A stretch of DNA of 10,840 bases, from assembly GCA_910578235.1 (NCBI GenBank), contig CAJTPP010000011.1, positions 2,433 to 13,272 of the forward strand. The letters are read 5' to 3'. This document shows, piece after piece, positions 1-6,882 of the stretch (positions within the stretch are counted from its first letter, which is position 1; the number at the start of each line of letters is the position of its first letter). The translations under genes were made by a program, and so were the position numbers. This stretch comes from an uncultured Clostridia bacterium (lineage in GTDB: Bacteria > Bacillota > Clostridia > UBA1381). The notes beneath the pieces were generated by a model that saw only the letters and a list, made by a program, of their open reading frames with translations, was not told where the DNA came from and did no database searches.

Positions 1-1128
1 GCCCCATCTACAATAAATAATTCCTTTGGCTCTGCTGCCGCTGCAAAAGCAGTTGCTTCTGCTATTGCGGCTCTCGGAGGTTGGGCGGTACTTCTTATTC
101 TGCTTATTATCGTTATAATTGTTGCGGCTATTGCGGCAAGTCCTTTCGGAATATTTATATCCGAAGAAGTCAACGAAGTCGGAGCAATTCCGCTGTCGCA
201 GATAATCGCAGAATACAATGTTGAATTAACGCAGAAAGTTGAGGATATAGAATTATCCGTAGACCATACAGACGTTGAAATTATTGATAATCAGACGGAT
301 AGAAATATCGTGCTTGCCGTATTTGCGGCAAAAACCGCAGGCGCAGAAGATGACACCGCGGCAGATGTTGTCATATTTGATGATGTTAAGGCAGAGAAAC
401 TAAAAGAGTATTTCCGAGCCGCGAATACCGTAAGTCATACGGTTGAGGAAATCGCAATATCAGATACAGAAACAAAAAAGAAGCTGACCGTTACCATAAG
501 TGGCAAAACAAAAGACGAACTTATGGACTTGTACGGATTGACAGCAAAACAGCGTGAAGCGGTTGAAACCTTGCTTGAACACGGAGATGTTTTGACATCA
601 TCAAGCCACAGTTTAGCAATCACAAACGCAGATGTGCAAAGTATTATAAACGGTTTACCGGCATCGCTTCCGCAGAAGCGGAAAGATGTTGTCAAGAACG
701 CAGGCTCACTTGTCGGCAAAGTCAATTACTTTTGGGGCGGCAAATCAAGTGCAATCGGTTGGGATAGTGCTTGGGGTACTATGCGCCGTGTTACTGCCGC
801 AGGAAGTCCGTCATCGGGAACACTCCGAGCATACGGACTTGACTGTTCGGGTTTTGTAACGTGGGCGTTCAATAACAGTGGTATGGGATATGCCGTAGGA
901 CACGGAACATACGGACAGCGTGATGCGAGTATTCAAGTAACAGCTTCAACAGTGCAAGCGGGAGATTTATGCTTCCTGCCGAGTTATAGCCACGTTGGAA
1001 TTGTTGTCGGTAAAGACACAGGCGGCAATATACTTGTTATCCATTGTTCAAGCGGAGCAAACAATGTTGTGGTATCAACAGCGTCAAGCGTGGGATTTAC
1101 TGTATTCCGCAGACCGAATTGTTATTAA
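1..1128 (+). CDS. NlpC/P60-family peptidase of a conjugative element, 3' part (CD1108-like)
   Basis: The frame is open from base 1 to the TAA at 1126-1128, so the gene begins upstream of the window; the GTG at 310 is internal and not the start. The visible part has a hydrophobic membrane segment (bases ~82-160), a roughly 180-residue linker region, then a C-terminal NlpC/P60 domain. Catalytic residues are visible as Cys in DCSGF (codon at 844), His in SHVGIVVG (991) and a third polar His in VIHCSS (1042). NlpC/P60 enzymes cut peptide bonds in peptidoglycan stem peptides. A membrane-anchored version with this layout is typical of the cell-wall-remodelling component of Tn916/CTn-like conjugation machines in Clostridia, where it opens the wall for the transfer channel. 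The mobile-element assignment rests on recalled family resemblance, because no other transfer gene is in view. It is followed by a terminator and is probably the last gene of its transcript. Confidence 0.85.
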   Translation, partial: APSTINNSFGSAAAAKAVASAIAALGGWAVLLILLIIVIIVAAIAASPFGIFISEEVNEVGAIPLSQIIAEYNVELTQKVEDIELSVDHTDVEIIDNQTDRNIVLAVFAAKTAGAEDDTAADVVIFDDVKAEKLKEYFRAANTVSHTVEEIAISDTETKKKLTVTISGKTKDELMDLYGLTAKQREAVETLLEHGDVLTSSSHSLAITNADVQSIINGLPASLPQKRKDVVKNAGSLVGKVNYFWGGKSSAIGWDSAWGTMRRVTAAGSPSSGTLRAYGLDCSGFVTWAFNNSGMGYAVGHGTYGQRDASIQVTASTVQAGDLCFLPSYSHVGIVVGKDTGGNILVIHCSSGANNVVVSTASSVGFTVFRRPNCY

Positions 1129-1152
1129 GAATTATTAACAATCCGAAAAAAT

Positions 1153-1200
1153 AGGAAACTCTCTCATAATTTTATGGTGGAGTTTCCTGTTTATTTTTTT
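1153..1200 (+). terminator. Rho-independent terminator after the NlpC/P60 gene
   Basis: AGGAAACTC (1153-1161) pairs perfectly with GAGTTTCCT (1180-1188). The loop has further CAT/ATG pairing (1165-1167 with 1174-1176), and a T-rich tail runs to 1200. It lies 24 bases after the stop codon and separates the conjugation gene from the next transcription unit. Confidence 0.85.
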
Positions 1201-1222
1201 ACACAAGAATAAAAATTTTGTA

Positions 1223-1251
1223 TTGACAAATATTTGGTGTTGTGCTATACT
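1223..1251 (+). promoter_or_regulatory. Sigma-A-type promoter of the DUF3793-DUF2325-flavodoxin operon
   Basis: A perfect -35 TTGACA (1223-1228), a 17-base spacer and a -10 TATACT (1246-1251). Transcription would begin around 1257-1260, inside the palindrome at 1253-1280, which suits repression by blocking initiation. Confidence 0.85.
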
Positions 1252-1252
1252 A

Positions 1253-1280
1253 TATATGGTTAGTTATAGCTAACCATATA
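1253..1280. promoter_or_regulatory. Operator candidate 1: extended GTTAG-N6-CTAAC palindrome
   Basis: The arms TATATGGTTAG (1253-1263) and CTAACCATATA (1270-1280) are perfect inverted repeats around a 6-base centre. The site begins two bases after the -10 box and covers the predicted start point, a classic repressor position. Its core GTTAGTTATAGCTAAC is the exact reverse complement of the core at 10040-10055, and the half-site recurs at 1294-1309. The regulator is not in the window. The half-site resembles those of DtxR/IdeR metal regulators, though the N6 spacing is not that of the classic DtxR box. Confidence 0.75.
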
Positions 1281-1292
1281 TTTTTGCCTTTG

Positions 1293-1310
1293 AGTTAGTC
1301 ATTGCTAACT
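1293..1310. promoter_or_regulatory. Operator candidate 2: GTTAG-N6-CTAAC
   Basis: AGTTAG (1293-1298) and CTAACT (1305-1310) form a perfect 6-bp inverted repeat around TCATTG. The centre is 35 bp downstream of operator candidate 1, in the untranslated leader just before the ribosome binding site. It overlaps the TTG codon at 1302, a further reason not to start the next gene there. Confidence 0.65.
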
Positions 1311-1328
1311 GAATTTTATGGAGGGTTT

Positions 1329-1898
1329 ATGGGAATTGAACATTTTTTGGCGTATTACTGCGCTCCGGCATTGGCAGGTATAAAACCTGCTAATATTGCG
1401 GCGTACAGAAAATCAAAAAATCCGTACATTATATCGGAGATTAAAGAACTTAATAATATTCTGAACGAAAAGGATATTTACATAGAAACTTTATGCGAAT
1501 GTAAAGAGAGAGTTTTAATAATGCTTTATCGCCGCAAACAACTTTGTGAATATCTGAATACTCCGCAGATAACAAACCTGCTTCAAAAATACGGTTATCC
1601 AAAACAATTTTCCTTGCAGAAATATCTTGAATTTTTAAGAGGGCGGATAGCTTCGGGGTACACGGGAACAGAGGAATTTCCTCACGAAATAGGAGCGTTT
1701 TTAGGTTATCCGATACACGATATATACGGATTTATTAACCACAGGGATAAACATTGTCTGCTGACAGGTGAATGGAAAGTGTATGCCGACGCGGATAATG
1801 CAAAAAAGATGTTTTGCAGATTTAGGGCTTGCCGCAAGGCGGTAGTAAAACGGTTAAACGAGGGTAAAACGCTTGAGGAATTATTCTGCACAGCATAA
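1329..1898 (+). CDS. DUF3793 family protein
   Basis: A 189-residue soluble protein of unknown biochemical role. It shows the pattern remembered for DUF3793: an N-terminal 'FLAYYCAPALAGIKPAN' stretch, a helical middle, the central 'EFPHEIGAFLGYPIHDIYGFI' block (about residues 115-135) and a C-terminal 'WKVYADADNAKKMFCRF' block followed by a short basic helix. ATG 1329 is chosen over the in-frame TTG at 1302 because GGAGG lies at 1320-1324 (spacing rather short, 4 bases) and 1302 falls inside an operator palindrome. It is the first gene of an operon, with DUF2325 23 bases downstream. In Clostridia this family commonly lies near DUF2325, flavodoxin and ferrous-iron transport genes, which suggests a metal- or redox-linked role. 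That is context only; no catalytic motif is recognised. The protein is fairly Cys-rich. Confidence 0.85.
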   Translation: MGIEHFLAYYCAPALAGIKPANIAAYRKSKNPYIISEIKELNNILNEKDIYIETLCECKERVLIMLYRRKQLCEYLNTPQITNLLQKYGYPKQFSLQKYLEFLRGRIASGYTGTEEFPHEIGAFLGYPIHDIYGFINHRDKHCLLTGEWKVYADADNAKKMFCRFRACRKAVVKRLNEGKTLEELFCTA

Positions 1899-1921
1899 AA
1901 AGAGGAGATTGAAGTAATAAA

Positions 1922-2209
1922 ATGAGTGTTGTAATTATCGGCGGACATGACAGAATGCACTGCCGCTACAAAGAAATATGCAAAAAGCACGGTTGCAAGT
2001 GCAAGGTATTTACACAGTGTCCCGCAAATTTTCAAAATCAAATAGGCAGCCCCGATGTCATTGTAGTATTTACAAGCACGGTTGCACATAAAATGCTGAA
2101 TGTCGCGTCTATCCAAGCAAAAAAATCGGGCGCGCAGATGGTACATTGCACATCTTCAAGCGCGTGTGCATTAAATGACGCTTTACAAAAGCATTTTTCG
2201 GCAAATTGA
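1922..2209 (+). CDS. DUF2325 domain protein, Cys-rich
   Basis: A 95-residue single-domain protein. 'VVIIGGHDRMHCRYKEICKKHG' at the N-terminus, the 'SPDVIVVFTSTVAHKM' strand-helix block and the Ser-rich 'HCTSSSACAL' block near the C-terminus are the recognisable DUF2325 elements, suggesting a small Rossmann-like alpha/beta fold. The family's function is not established. Cysteines are plentiful (CRYKEIC, CKCK, CP, HC, SAC), so metal or thiol chemistry is possible; that is inference. The ATG at 1922 is preceded by GAGGAG at 1902-1907, 14 bases away, which is longer than optimal and may mean weaker translation than its neighbours. It follows DUF3793 closely and precedes the flavodoxin by 76 bases, all under the operator-bearing promoter at 1223. 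Confidence 0.85.
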   Translation: MSVVIIGGHDRMHCRYKEICKKHGCKCKVFTQCPANFQNQIGSPDVIVVFTSTVAHKMLNVASIQAKKSGAQMVHCTSSSACALNDALQKHFSAN

Positions 2210-2236
2210 CTTTGCCATATTAAACGTGAAAACAAT

Positions 2237-2252
2237 ATTATCATTTGATAAT
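2237..2252. promoter_or_regulatory. Short perfect palindrome before the flavodoxin
   Basis: ATTATCA (2237-2243) and TGATAAT (2246-2252) are perfect inverted repeats around TT. The heptamers equal Fur-box half-sites but are in the opposite arrangement to the usual 7-1-7 box. No convincing promoter overlaps it and the region is very AT-rich, so a chance palindrome is quite possible. Confidence 0.25.
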
Positions 2253-2285
2253 TTGTTAAATATATTTTCAAGGAGGTTTTTATAT

Positions 2286-2711
2286 ATGAGTAAAACAGCA
2301 ATTATTTATTGGAGTGGCACGGGTAATACCGAAGCGATGGCTTCGGCTGTACTTGACGGAGCAAAAGAAGTCAATAGCGAAACACAGCTTTTCAATGTTT
2401 CAGAAATAACAGCCGATGAAGCGGCTAAATATGATACTTTGATTTTAGGCTGCCCTGCTATGGGCGCGGAGGTTTTGGAAGAAGGCGAATTTGAGCCGTT
2501 CTTTACTGAACTTGAAACGCAGCTTGCAGGGAAAAATGTTGCGCTTTTCGGCTCATACGGTTGGAGCGATGGCGAGTGGATGCGTAATTGGGAGGAACGC
2601 GTAACAGGCGCAAACGCAAAACTTGTTTGCGACAGCGTTATTGCCAATGATGCGCCCGATGATGAAGCAATCGTAAATTGCAACAACTTAGGTAAAACCG
2701 CAGCAGCATAA
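2286..2711 (+). CDS. Short-chain flavodoxin
   Basis: A 141-residue FMN-binding electron carrier. The N-terminal strand leads directly into the FMN-phosphate loop SGTGNT (residues 10-15). 'LILGCPAMGAEVLE' (about 52-66) and 'ALFGSYGWSDGEWMRNWEER' (about 85-104) match the two other isoalloxazine-binding loops of short-chain flavodoxins. Length is normal for the group. ATG 2286 is preferred to the upstream in-frame TTG at 2175 because AAGGAGG sits just before it and the FMN loop then lies at the expected position. Flavodoxins replace ferredoxin in low-iron conditions, in line with a metal-responsive operon. It is the third gene of the DUF3793-DUF2325-flavodoxin operon. The specific redox partner cannot be read from the sequence. 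Confidence 0.93.
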   Translation: MSKTAIIYWSGTGNTEAMASAVLDGAKEVNSETQLFNVSEITADEAAKYDTLILGCPAMGAEVLEEGEFEPFFTELETQLAGKNVALFGSYGWSDGEWMRNWEERVTGANAKLVCDSVIANDAPDDEAIVNCNNLGKTAAA

Positions 2712-2725
2712 TTTATTAAATATAC

Positions 2726-2762
2726 GGGCGGCGTTTGTATTGTTTTACAGACACAGCCGCCC
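2726..2762 (+). terminator. GC-rich hairpin after the flavodoxin, possible terminator
   Basis: GGGCGGC (2726-2732) pairs with GCCGCCC (2756-2762), with additional GTTTGT/ACAGAC pairing inside the loop. The stem is strong and placed 14 bases after the stop, but the following TATTATTGCG is not a proper T-run. It may terminate weakly, stabilise the 3' end of the operon mRNA, or allow read-through into the secreted-protein gene. Confidence 0.5.
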
Positions 2763-2799
2763 TATTATTGCGCCCACACGCCTATATGACGCAATAATA
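2763..2799. repeat. 10-bp perfect inverted repeat in the leader of the secreted-protein gene
   Basis: TATTATTGCG (2763-2772) and CGCAATAATA (2790-2799) are perfect inverted repeats with a 17-base loop. The repeat abuts the GC-rich hairpin directly, so the two stack in tandem. There is no T-run after it. It lies 30 bases before the next start codon and could be an operator, an mRNA processing or stability element, or part of a terminator pair. Confidence 0.55.
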
Positions 2800-2829
2800 C
2801 AATCATTTGCAGGCAGAAAGGATTAAATT

Positions 2830-5800
2830 ATGAAAAAGTTAAAAAGAACAAGCGGAATTATTTTATCTTTAATTATGATGTTACAGCTTATAATTCCGTG
2901 TGCATACGCAGCAGGAAATTCAGTAAAAATCAAAACAGAAGTTATTACATCGGCAGACACAAGTATTTCTGTTGAGGTACAAAGCGCAATCACGGGCGGT
3001 TTTATGAAAATTATAGAATTACCGTCAGGCGAAGAATATAACCCCTCAAATTTCTTTAATTATACATCATTATCAGAAATTATAGGGTATGCGTCAGTAA
3101 AGGAAGGAGATAATAATGTATCTCTTGTAAAATCCCCTACGCTCGGTAATAAGGTTATAGTTGTACTCCGTGATACAACAAGCGGAACAATGGTTGAATA
3201 CACATCAGAGCCTATAACTGTTACAGAGCAGGACAACAGTAATTTTATTGCAATAAAATCTGCAAATATTACCTCAACCGATACGAACATTGAGGTAAGC
3301 GTTAAACAAGCAATTACGGCAGGATTTATGAGAATTTTGGAAATACCGTCAGACGAGGAATACAATTCCTCGAATTTCTTTAACTATACCACTCTTGCGA
3401 CAGTTGGTTTTGCAGCGATAACCGCAGGAAATAATACGGTTAGTCTTGATACTTCCCCGACAGCAGGAAACAAAGTTATTGCGGTACTCCGCGACACCTC
3501 AACAACTCCGCTGACCGAATATGTTTCCGAAACGGTTACAGTTACAACAGGCGGCGGAAGTACAAGCGGCAATATTCTTGATAATTGCTCGGCTGAAATC
3601 GTTATGAACGGAAAAACAAATTTTTCGGTTAGCGATACTTCTGCGGTTGTAAATGTAAAACTTGATGAAAGTCTTACAGACGGAGTATATATGACTGTAT
3701 TTGCCTATCCGGGCAATACTGCTTTTGACTCGGACAGCATTGCAAATAAACGGCTTTATTCGGGACTTGTTCATAACGGAGACAGCGTTAATTGTGAATT
3801 TGCCGTAAGCAATCTTCCGTTAAAGGCAGGATATAAAATAATTGCGTGTCTGAATGTTCCAATAGGTGATGATAATTACAGGTCGGTTGTTTCACAGGCG
3901 TATGAAGTGCTTGATGAAAACGGCAACGGTGCGCCCGTTTATGATTACCCTCATATAAACATAGACGAAACAACTCTTGAAGCAGGAGCAACCTCGCTTC
4001 ATCTCACGCTTACAGGTGATGAAAGATTATTTAATAATGATAAAATAACAATCAACTATTGCTTATATCAATATCCCAAAGACGAGGTTTTTGACCTTGA
4101 AGGCGAATATATGATACCGCTTTTAAGCGTTAAAGCCGCAACAGGTGAATTTACTTCTGAAAAAGTTACCTTTACACAACCCTTGCTCGAAGATTATCGC
4201 GTTCGTGCAATAGTTTATTGGTCGCAGGATATAGAGTCATTTGTTCCAAAGGGTAATGATTATGAGGGCGAAGCTGACAATAGTGTTCTGATACGCGCCG
4301 CAACAGGTGTGTCCGTATCATTCAATACAGATAAGATTTTATCAAGGAGTACAGTTATACCTGTAAATATATCCGGCGAAGTCCCGAACGGCAGTATTTT
4401 ATTGCTCCACAGCTTTACAGGAGATACATATACTTGGCTTGACGATGGAAATTTACTTGTTGCCAACAAAGCCAATTTAGCGGCTGGCAATAATCAGAGC
4501 ATTACCGTTACTAATGCCGATAACCTAATAACGGGAAGAAAGCTGATTGCGCTTATCCTGTCAAGCGGCAGCGTCATAGCGCAATCTGAGCCGATAACAA
4601 TTGAAGCTGCGCCTATGCAGCTATCGACAATTTCTATTAACGAAAAAGAAATTACAACAGGTGATTTGAACGCAAAGCTTATAACCTCTTTTGACAGCAG
4701 CGCAGATAATGCGGTATATACTCTATACAAATATTCTGACAGCATAGAGGACGGAACAATTCTTGCTTCAAAAACCTGTTACAGAAGCGGAAACGAAACA
4801 GCTTACTTCAAATCGGGAACAACACCGCTGACCGCAGGGGATAAAATTCAAGCTGTACTGACGGTAAATTATACTTCGTCAAGTGAAACAGTGTATTCAA
4901 ATATAATCACAGTAACCGAGCCGCCTGCGTGGGACACTCCGACTATCGCAATTCACGGCGAATATATAACTCCCGACACAACAAAAATCACGGTAACATC
5001 AACCTATGACGAGGGTTATCTGTCAATGGACGATTACTACTGCAACATCACGCTATATCAAATTCCGATTGATAAAGATACTTCTGATGAATTTTGGGAA
5101 CAGCAATGGGCGGAGCGTGTCGGAACTGTTCAGAATACGCGCGGCGAGGCGGAAATAACTCTAACATCTACGTTGAAAGCAGGATATAAACTTGTCGCAA
5201 AGTTAAGACTTCCCCATATTGAATGGGAGGGTGAAGAAGTTGATTATATTTCTATGCCTACATATATTCTGAATGAGGGGGAAAGCATACCAAAGCCGAT
5301 AGTCCTTTTATATAATCTCGGTACAGATACAGCGACAGGCTCGCGCCTTGCAAATGTGCTTGAAAATCTGAATATTGAAGTTAAGAATATAACGGGCGAC
5401 CTGCTCGGTGAAGAAGTCGGCTATCTTGCAGAACTTGACGGTTTTGAAGCAAACGGCGAGCCGTACACGGGCGATAGCTTCGACACACAATTTATGCTGA
5501 TGTGCAATCTTGGCGAAGCGCTTTTGGACAAAGTGCTTGCAGGAATGAAAGAAAACAATGTTACAGTAAATCATAAAGCAATTTTGACACAATATAACCG
5601 CTATTATAAATTTTATGAACTTATAAGCGACATTCAAGATGAACACAGAGAATTTCAAGCGATACTTGCCCTTGATAAAATAATCAAGGAGGGCGAAGCG
5701 CTGAACGAAGCAGATTATACTGCTGAAAAATGGTCTGTATTTTCCGATACGCTTACAGCGGCGCAAAATATATTATCGGCTGAAGCAGCTTCTTATGAGG

Positions 5801-6096
5801 ACTATCTCGGAGCATACTGCAATTTGAGAAAAGCTATTAAGAGTTTATCGGATATTACCGATTATACGGATATTCAAAAAAGTATGAGCTTTGTAACAGG
5901 AAGTACAACCGCAGAAAACGCTGCGCTTATTATAGGCTATTACAAGGACGGCGTACTTCTTGAATTAAACAGAGATACCGTAAACGGTGATTTTACATAT
6001 AATCTTTCAGATGTTGAGGGCGCGACTGAAATTAAGGTCTTTTTATGGGAGAGCATAAATTCTATGAAACCCGTCTGCGAAGCACAGGCGTCATAA
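2830..6096 (+). CDS. Secreted multidomain beta-repeat protein with DUF3783-like and FIVAR-like domains
   Basis: A 1088-residue exported protein. A signal peptide (Lys/Arg-rich N-terminus, hydrophobic core 10-22, likely AYA cleavage near 27) precedes about seven beta-sandwich-like units at roughly 32-135, 140-240, 250-365, 374-480, 494-592, 598-697 and 704-815. Each tends to end in a 'GxKxxAxL ... xxVTV' strand pattern. Units 1 and 2 are near copies. Residues ~822-942 look like a complete DUF3783 domain (IVLLYNL start, 'ELDGFE', 'MLMCNLGEALLDKVLAGMKE', 'KAILTQYNRYY', 'EHREF'). A FIVAR-like helical domain follows (~947-1006; 'NEADYTAEKW', 'AYCNLRKAI'), then a C-terminal beta domain (~1010-1088; 'EIKVFLWESINSMKPV'). 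No LPXTG motif, membrane anchor or catalytic site is seen, so it is probably released or non-covalently cell-associated. Ligand unknown; glycan or surface binding is the general role of such architectures. AAAGGA precedes the ATG by 7 bases. Confidence 0.85.
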   Translation: MKKLKRTSGIILSLIMMLQLIIPCAYAAGNSVKIKTEVITSADTSISVEVQSAITGGFMKIIELPSGEEYNPSNFFNYTSLSEIIGYASVKEGDNNVSLVKSPTLGNKVIVVLRDTTSGTMVEYTSEPITVTEQDNSNFIAIKSANITSTDTNIEVSVKQAITAGFMRILEIPSDEEYNSSNFFNYTTLATVGFAAITAGNNTVSLDTSPTAGNKVIAVLRDTSTTPLTEYVSETVTVTTGGGSTSGNILDNCSAEIVMNGKTNFSVSDTSAVVNVKLDESLTDGVYMTVFAYPGNTAFDSDSIANKRLYSGLVHNGDSVNCEFAVSNLPLKAGYKIIACLNVPIGDDNYRSVVSQAYEVLDENGNGAPVYDYPHINIDETTLEAGATSLHLTLTGDERLFNNDKITINYCLYQYPKDEVFDLEGEYMIPLLSVKAATGEFTSEKVTFTQPLLEDYRVRAIVYWSQDIESFVPKGNDYEGEADNSVLIRAATGVSVSFNTDKILSRSTVIPVNISGEVPNGSILLLHSFTGDTYTWLDDGNLLVANKANLAAGNNQSITVTNADNLITGRKLIALILSSGSVIAQSEPITIEAAPMQLSTISINEKEITTGDLNAKLITSFDSSADNAVYTLYKYSDSIEDGTILASKTCYRSGNETAYFKSGTTPLTAGDKIQAVLTVNYTSSSETVYSNIITVTEPPAWDTPTIAIHGEYITPDTTKITVTSTYDEGYLSMDDYYCNITLYQIPIDKDTSDEFWEQQWAERVGTVQNTRGEAEITLTSTLKAGYKLVAKLRLPHIEWEGEEVDYISMPTYILNEGESIPKPIVLLYNLGTDTATGSRLANVLENLNIEVKNITGDLLGEEVGYLAELDGFEANGEPYTGDSFDTQFMLMCNLGEALLDKVLAGMKENNVTVNHKAILTQYNRYYKFYELISDIQDEHREFQAILALDKIIKEGEALNEADYTAEKWSVFSDTLTAAQNILSAEAASYEDYLGAYCNLRKAIKSLSDITDYTDIQKSMSFVTGSTTAENAALIIGYYKDGVLLELNRDTVNGDFTYNLSDVEGATEIKVFLWESINSMKPVCEAQAS
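2923..3549 (+). repeat. Tandem intragenic duplication encoding beta units 1 and 2
   Basis: Two consecutive units of about 108 codons (324-base offset, e.g. TTTCTTTAA at 3051 and 3375) encode near-identical sequences. Shared landmarks are 'GGFMKIIELPSGEEYN' / 'AGFMRILEIPSDEEYN', 'FFNYT' and 'GNKVIVVLRDT' / 'GNKVIAVLRDT'. The other five beta units are far more diverged, so this pair is a recent duplication. Confidence 0.85.
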
Positions 6097-6122
6097 ATTA
6101 AAGCAAGCTACATTCATATACA

Positions 6123-6159
6123 CTAACGGCTGTAAAACTTCAAGGTTTACAGCCGTTAG
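6123..6159 (+). terminator. 14-bp perfect hairpin after the secreted-protein gene
   Basis: CTAACGGCTGTAAA (6123-6136) pairs perfectly with TTTACAGCCGTTAG (6146-6159) around a 9-base loop, 26 bases past the stop codon. No T-run follows (GCGTATTGAAA), so it is only a probable terminator; it could be a 3'-end stability element. Its outer arms carry CTAAC and GTTAG, but in the inverted outer order and much too far apart to match the operators elsewhere in the window. Confidence 0.5.
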
Positions 6160-6672
6160 GCGTATTGAAAAATACTTGTCTATATGATAAAATCTTTGAC
6201 GGAGGTACATAAAAATGGGTAATGTAAAATCAGCATATAGAAATTTAGGAAAAAACAGCTTCTATGACGGAATGATAACAAGCACAACCTTTTTAGGCTC
6301 GCTTGTAAACCGTGCGGTATGGCGAATGAATAAAGATGAAAACAAAGAATATTTAAGAAAAGCATTGTCGCCTATTACTGACGATTTCAGCGGTAAATTG
6401 CTTGAAGTACCTGTCGGAACGGGAATTTTGACAATGCCGTTATATAAAAAATTAAAACAGGCGGATATTGTCTGTCTTGACTATTCAGCGGAAATGATGT
6501 CGCGCGCTAAGCATCGCGCCGATGAAATGAAGATAGAGAATATAGAATTTATGCAGGGCGATGTCGGCAAGCTGCCGTTTGGCAATGAAAATTTTGATAC
6601 AGTTTTATCCTTAAACGGCTTCCACGCTTTTCCCGATAAGGACGCGGCATATTCGCAAACTTACCGCGTACT

Positions 6673-6679
6673 AAAAAAG
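6673..6679 (+). other. Slippery heptamer A AAA AAG at the methyltransferase frame break
   Basis: In the 0-frame the codons are CTA AAA AAG, exactly the X XXY YYZ phase of the known -1 slippery sequence A AAA AAG (as in E. coli dnaX). A one-base backward slip continues as GGC GGT ACT, producing 'LKKGGTLCGCF', the normal family sequence. A possible stimulator is the hairpin 6692-6699/6703-6710, whose first base is 13 bases past the heptamer, further than usual. Confidence 0.6.
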
Positions 6680-6691
6680 GCGGTACTTTGT

Positions 6692-6710
6692 GCGGCTGCT
6701 TCGCAGTTGT
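6692..6710 (+). other. Small hairpin downstream of the slippery site
   Basis: GCGGCTGC (6692-6699) can pair with GCAGTTGT (6703-6710) as RNA, 8 pairs including three G-U, with a UUC triloop. It could stimulate frameshifting, but the distance is longer than the typical 5-9 bases and the wobble pairs weaken it. Confidence 0.35.
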
Positions 6711-6882
6711 GGGAAAAAGCAAGCGCACGGATTGGTTTCTTACAAAACTTTATACAAAAATGGGCTACTGCACACCACCGTTTGAAACAAAGGAAAGTCT
6801 TGAAAAACGGTTAAACTCTATGTATTCAGAGGTACATATCGAAACTGTTAAATCAATGGCTTGTTTCAGATGTATAAAATAA

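Larger units (their letters stand above)
6215..6882 (+). pseudogene. Class I SAM-dependent methyltransferase, frame broken at 6673-6679
   Basis: The 0-frame runs from ATG 6215 (GGAGG at 6201-6205) to 6814 and gives 199 residues, but only the first ~155 look like a methyltransferase. The SAM-binding motif I reads LLEVPVGTG (residues ~62-70, Pro where Gly is usual), the acidic residue ending beta-2 is D89 (CLDYS), then 'GDVGKLPF', 'FDTVLSLNGFHAFPD' and 'YRVLKK'. After the A-run the 0-frame becomes meaningless, while the -1 frame continues the family pattern with 'GGTLCGCF', 'KRTDWFLTKLY', 'TPPFETKESLEKRL' and ends at TAA 6880-6882. Joining the frames at A AAA AAG gives a normal 222-residue enzyme. 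It is therefore a recent one-base deletion in an A-run, a sequencing error, or a programmed -1 frameshift. Substrate unknown; this type usually methylates small molecules or quinone-like compounds. Confidence 0.82.

Noticed and set aside
310..1128. GTG at 310 as start of the NlpC/P60 gene
   Set aside because: The same frame is open to base 1 and includes a transmembrane segment before 310; no ribosome binding site precedes 310.
1302..1328. TTG at 1302 as start of the DUF3793 protein
   Set aside because: It lies inside an operator palindrome without a ribosome binding site upstream; ATG 1329 follows GGAGG and begins the family pattern.
1706..2146. Antisense ORF on the minus strand over DUF3793/DUF2325
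   Set aside because: It mirrors two recognisable genes and has no family pattern or promoter; the other minus-strand ORFs are rejected for the same reason.
2175..2285. N-terminal extension of the flavodoxin from 2175
   Set aside because: It overlaps the DUF2325 end, while AAGGAGG before ATG 2286 and the position of the FMN loop fix the start.
6165..6193. TTGAAA-N17-TAAAAT as promoter of the methyltransferase
   Set aside because: The start point would fall on the ribosome binding site at 6201, leaving almost no leader; possible but not convincing.
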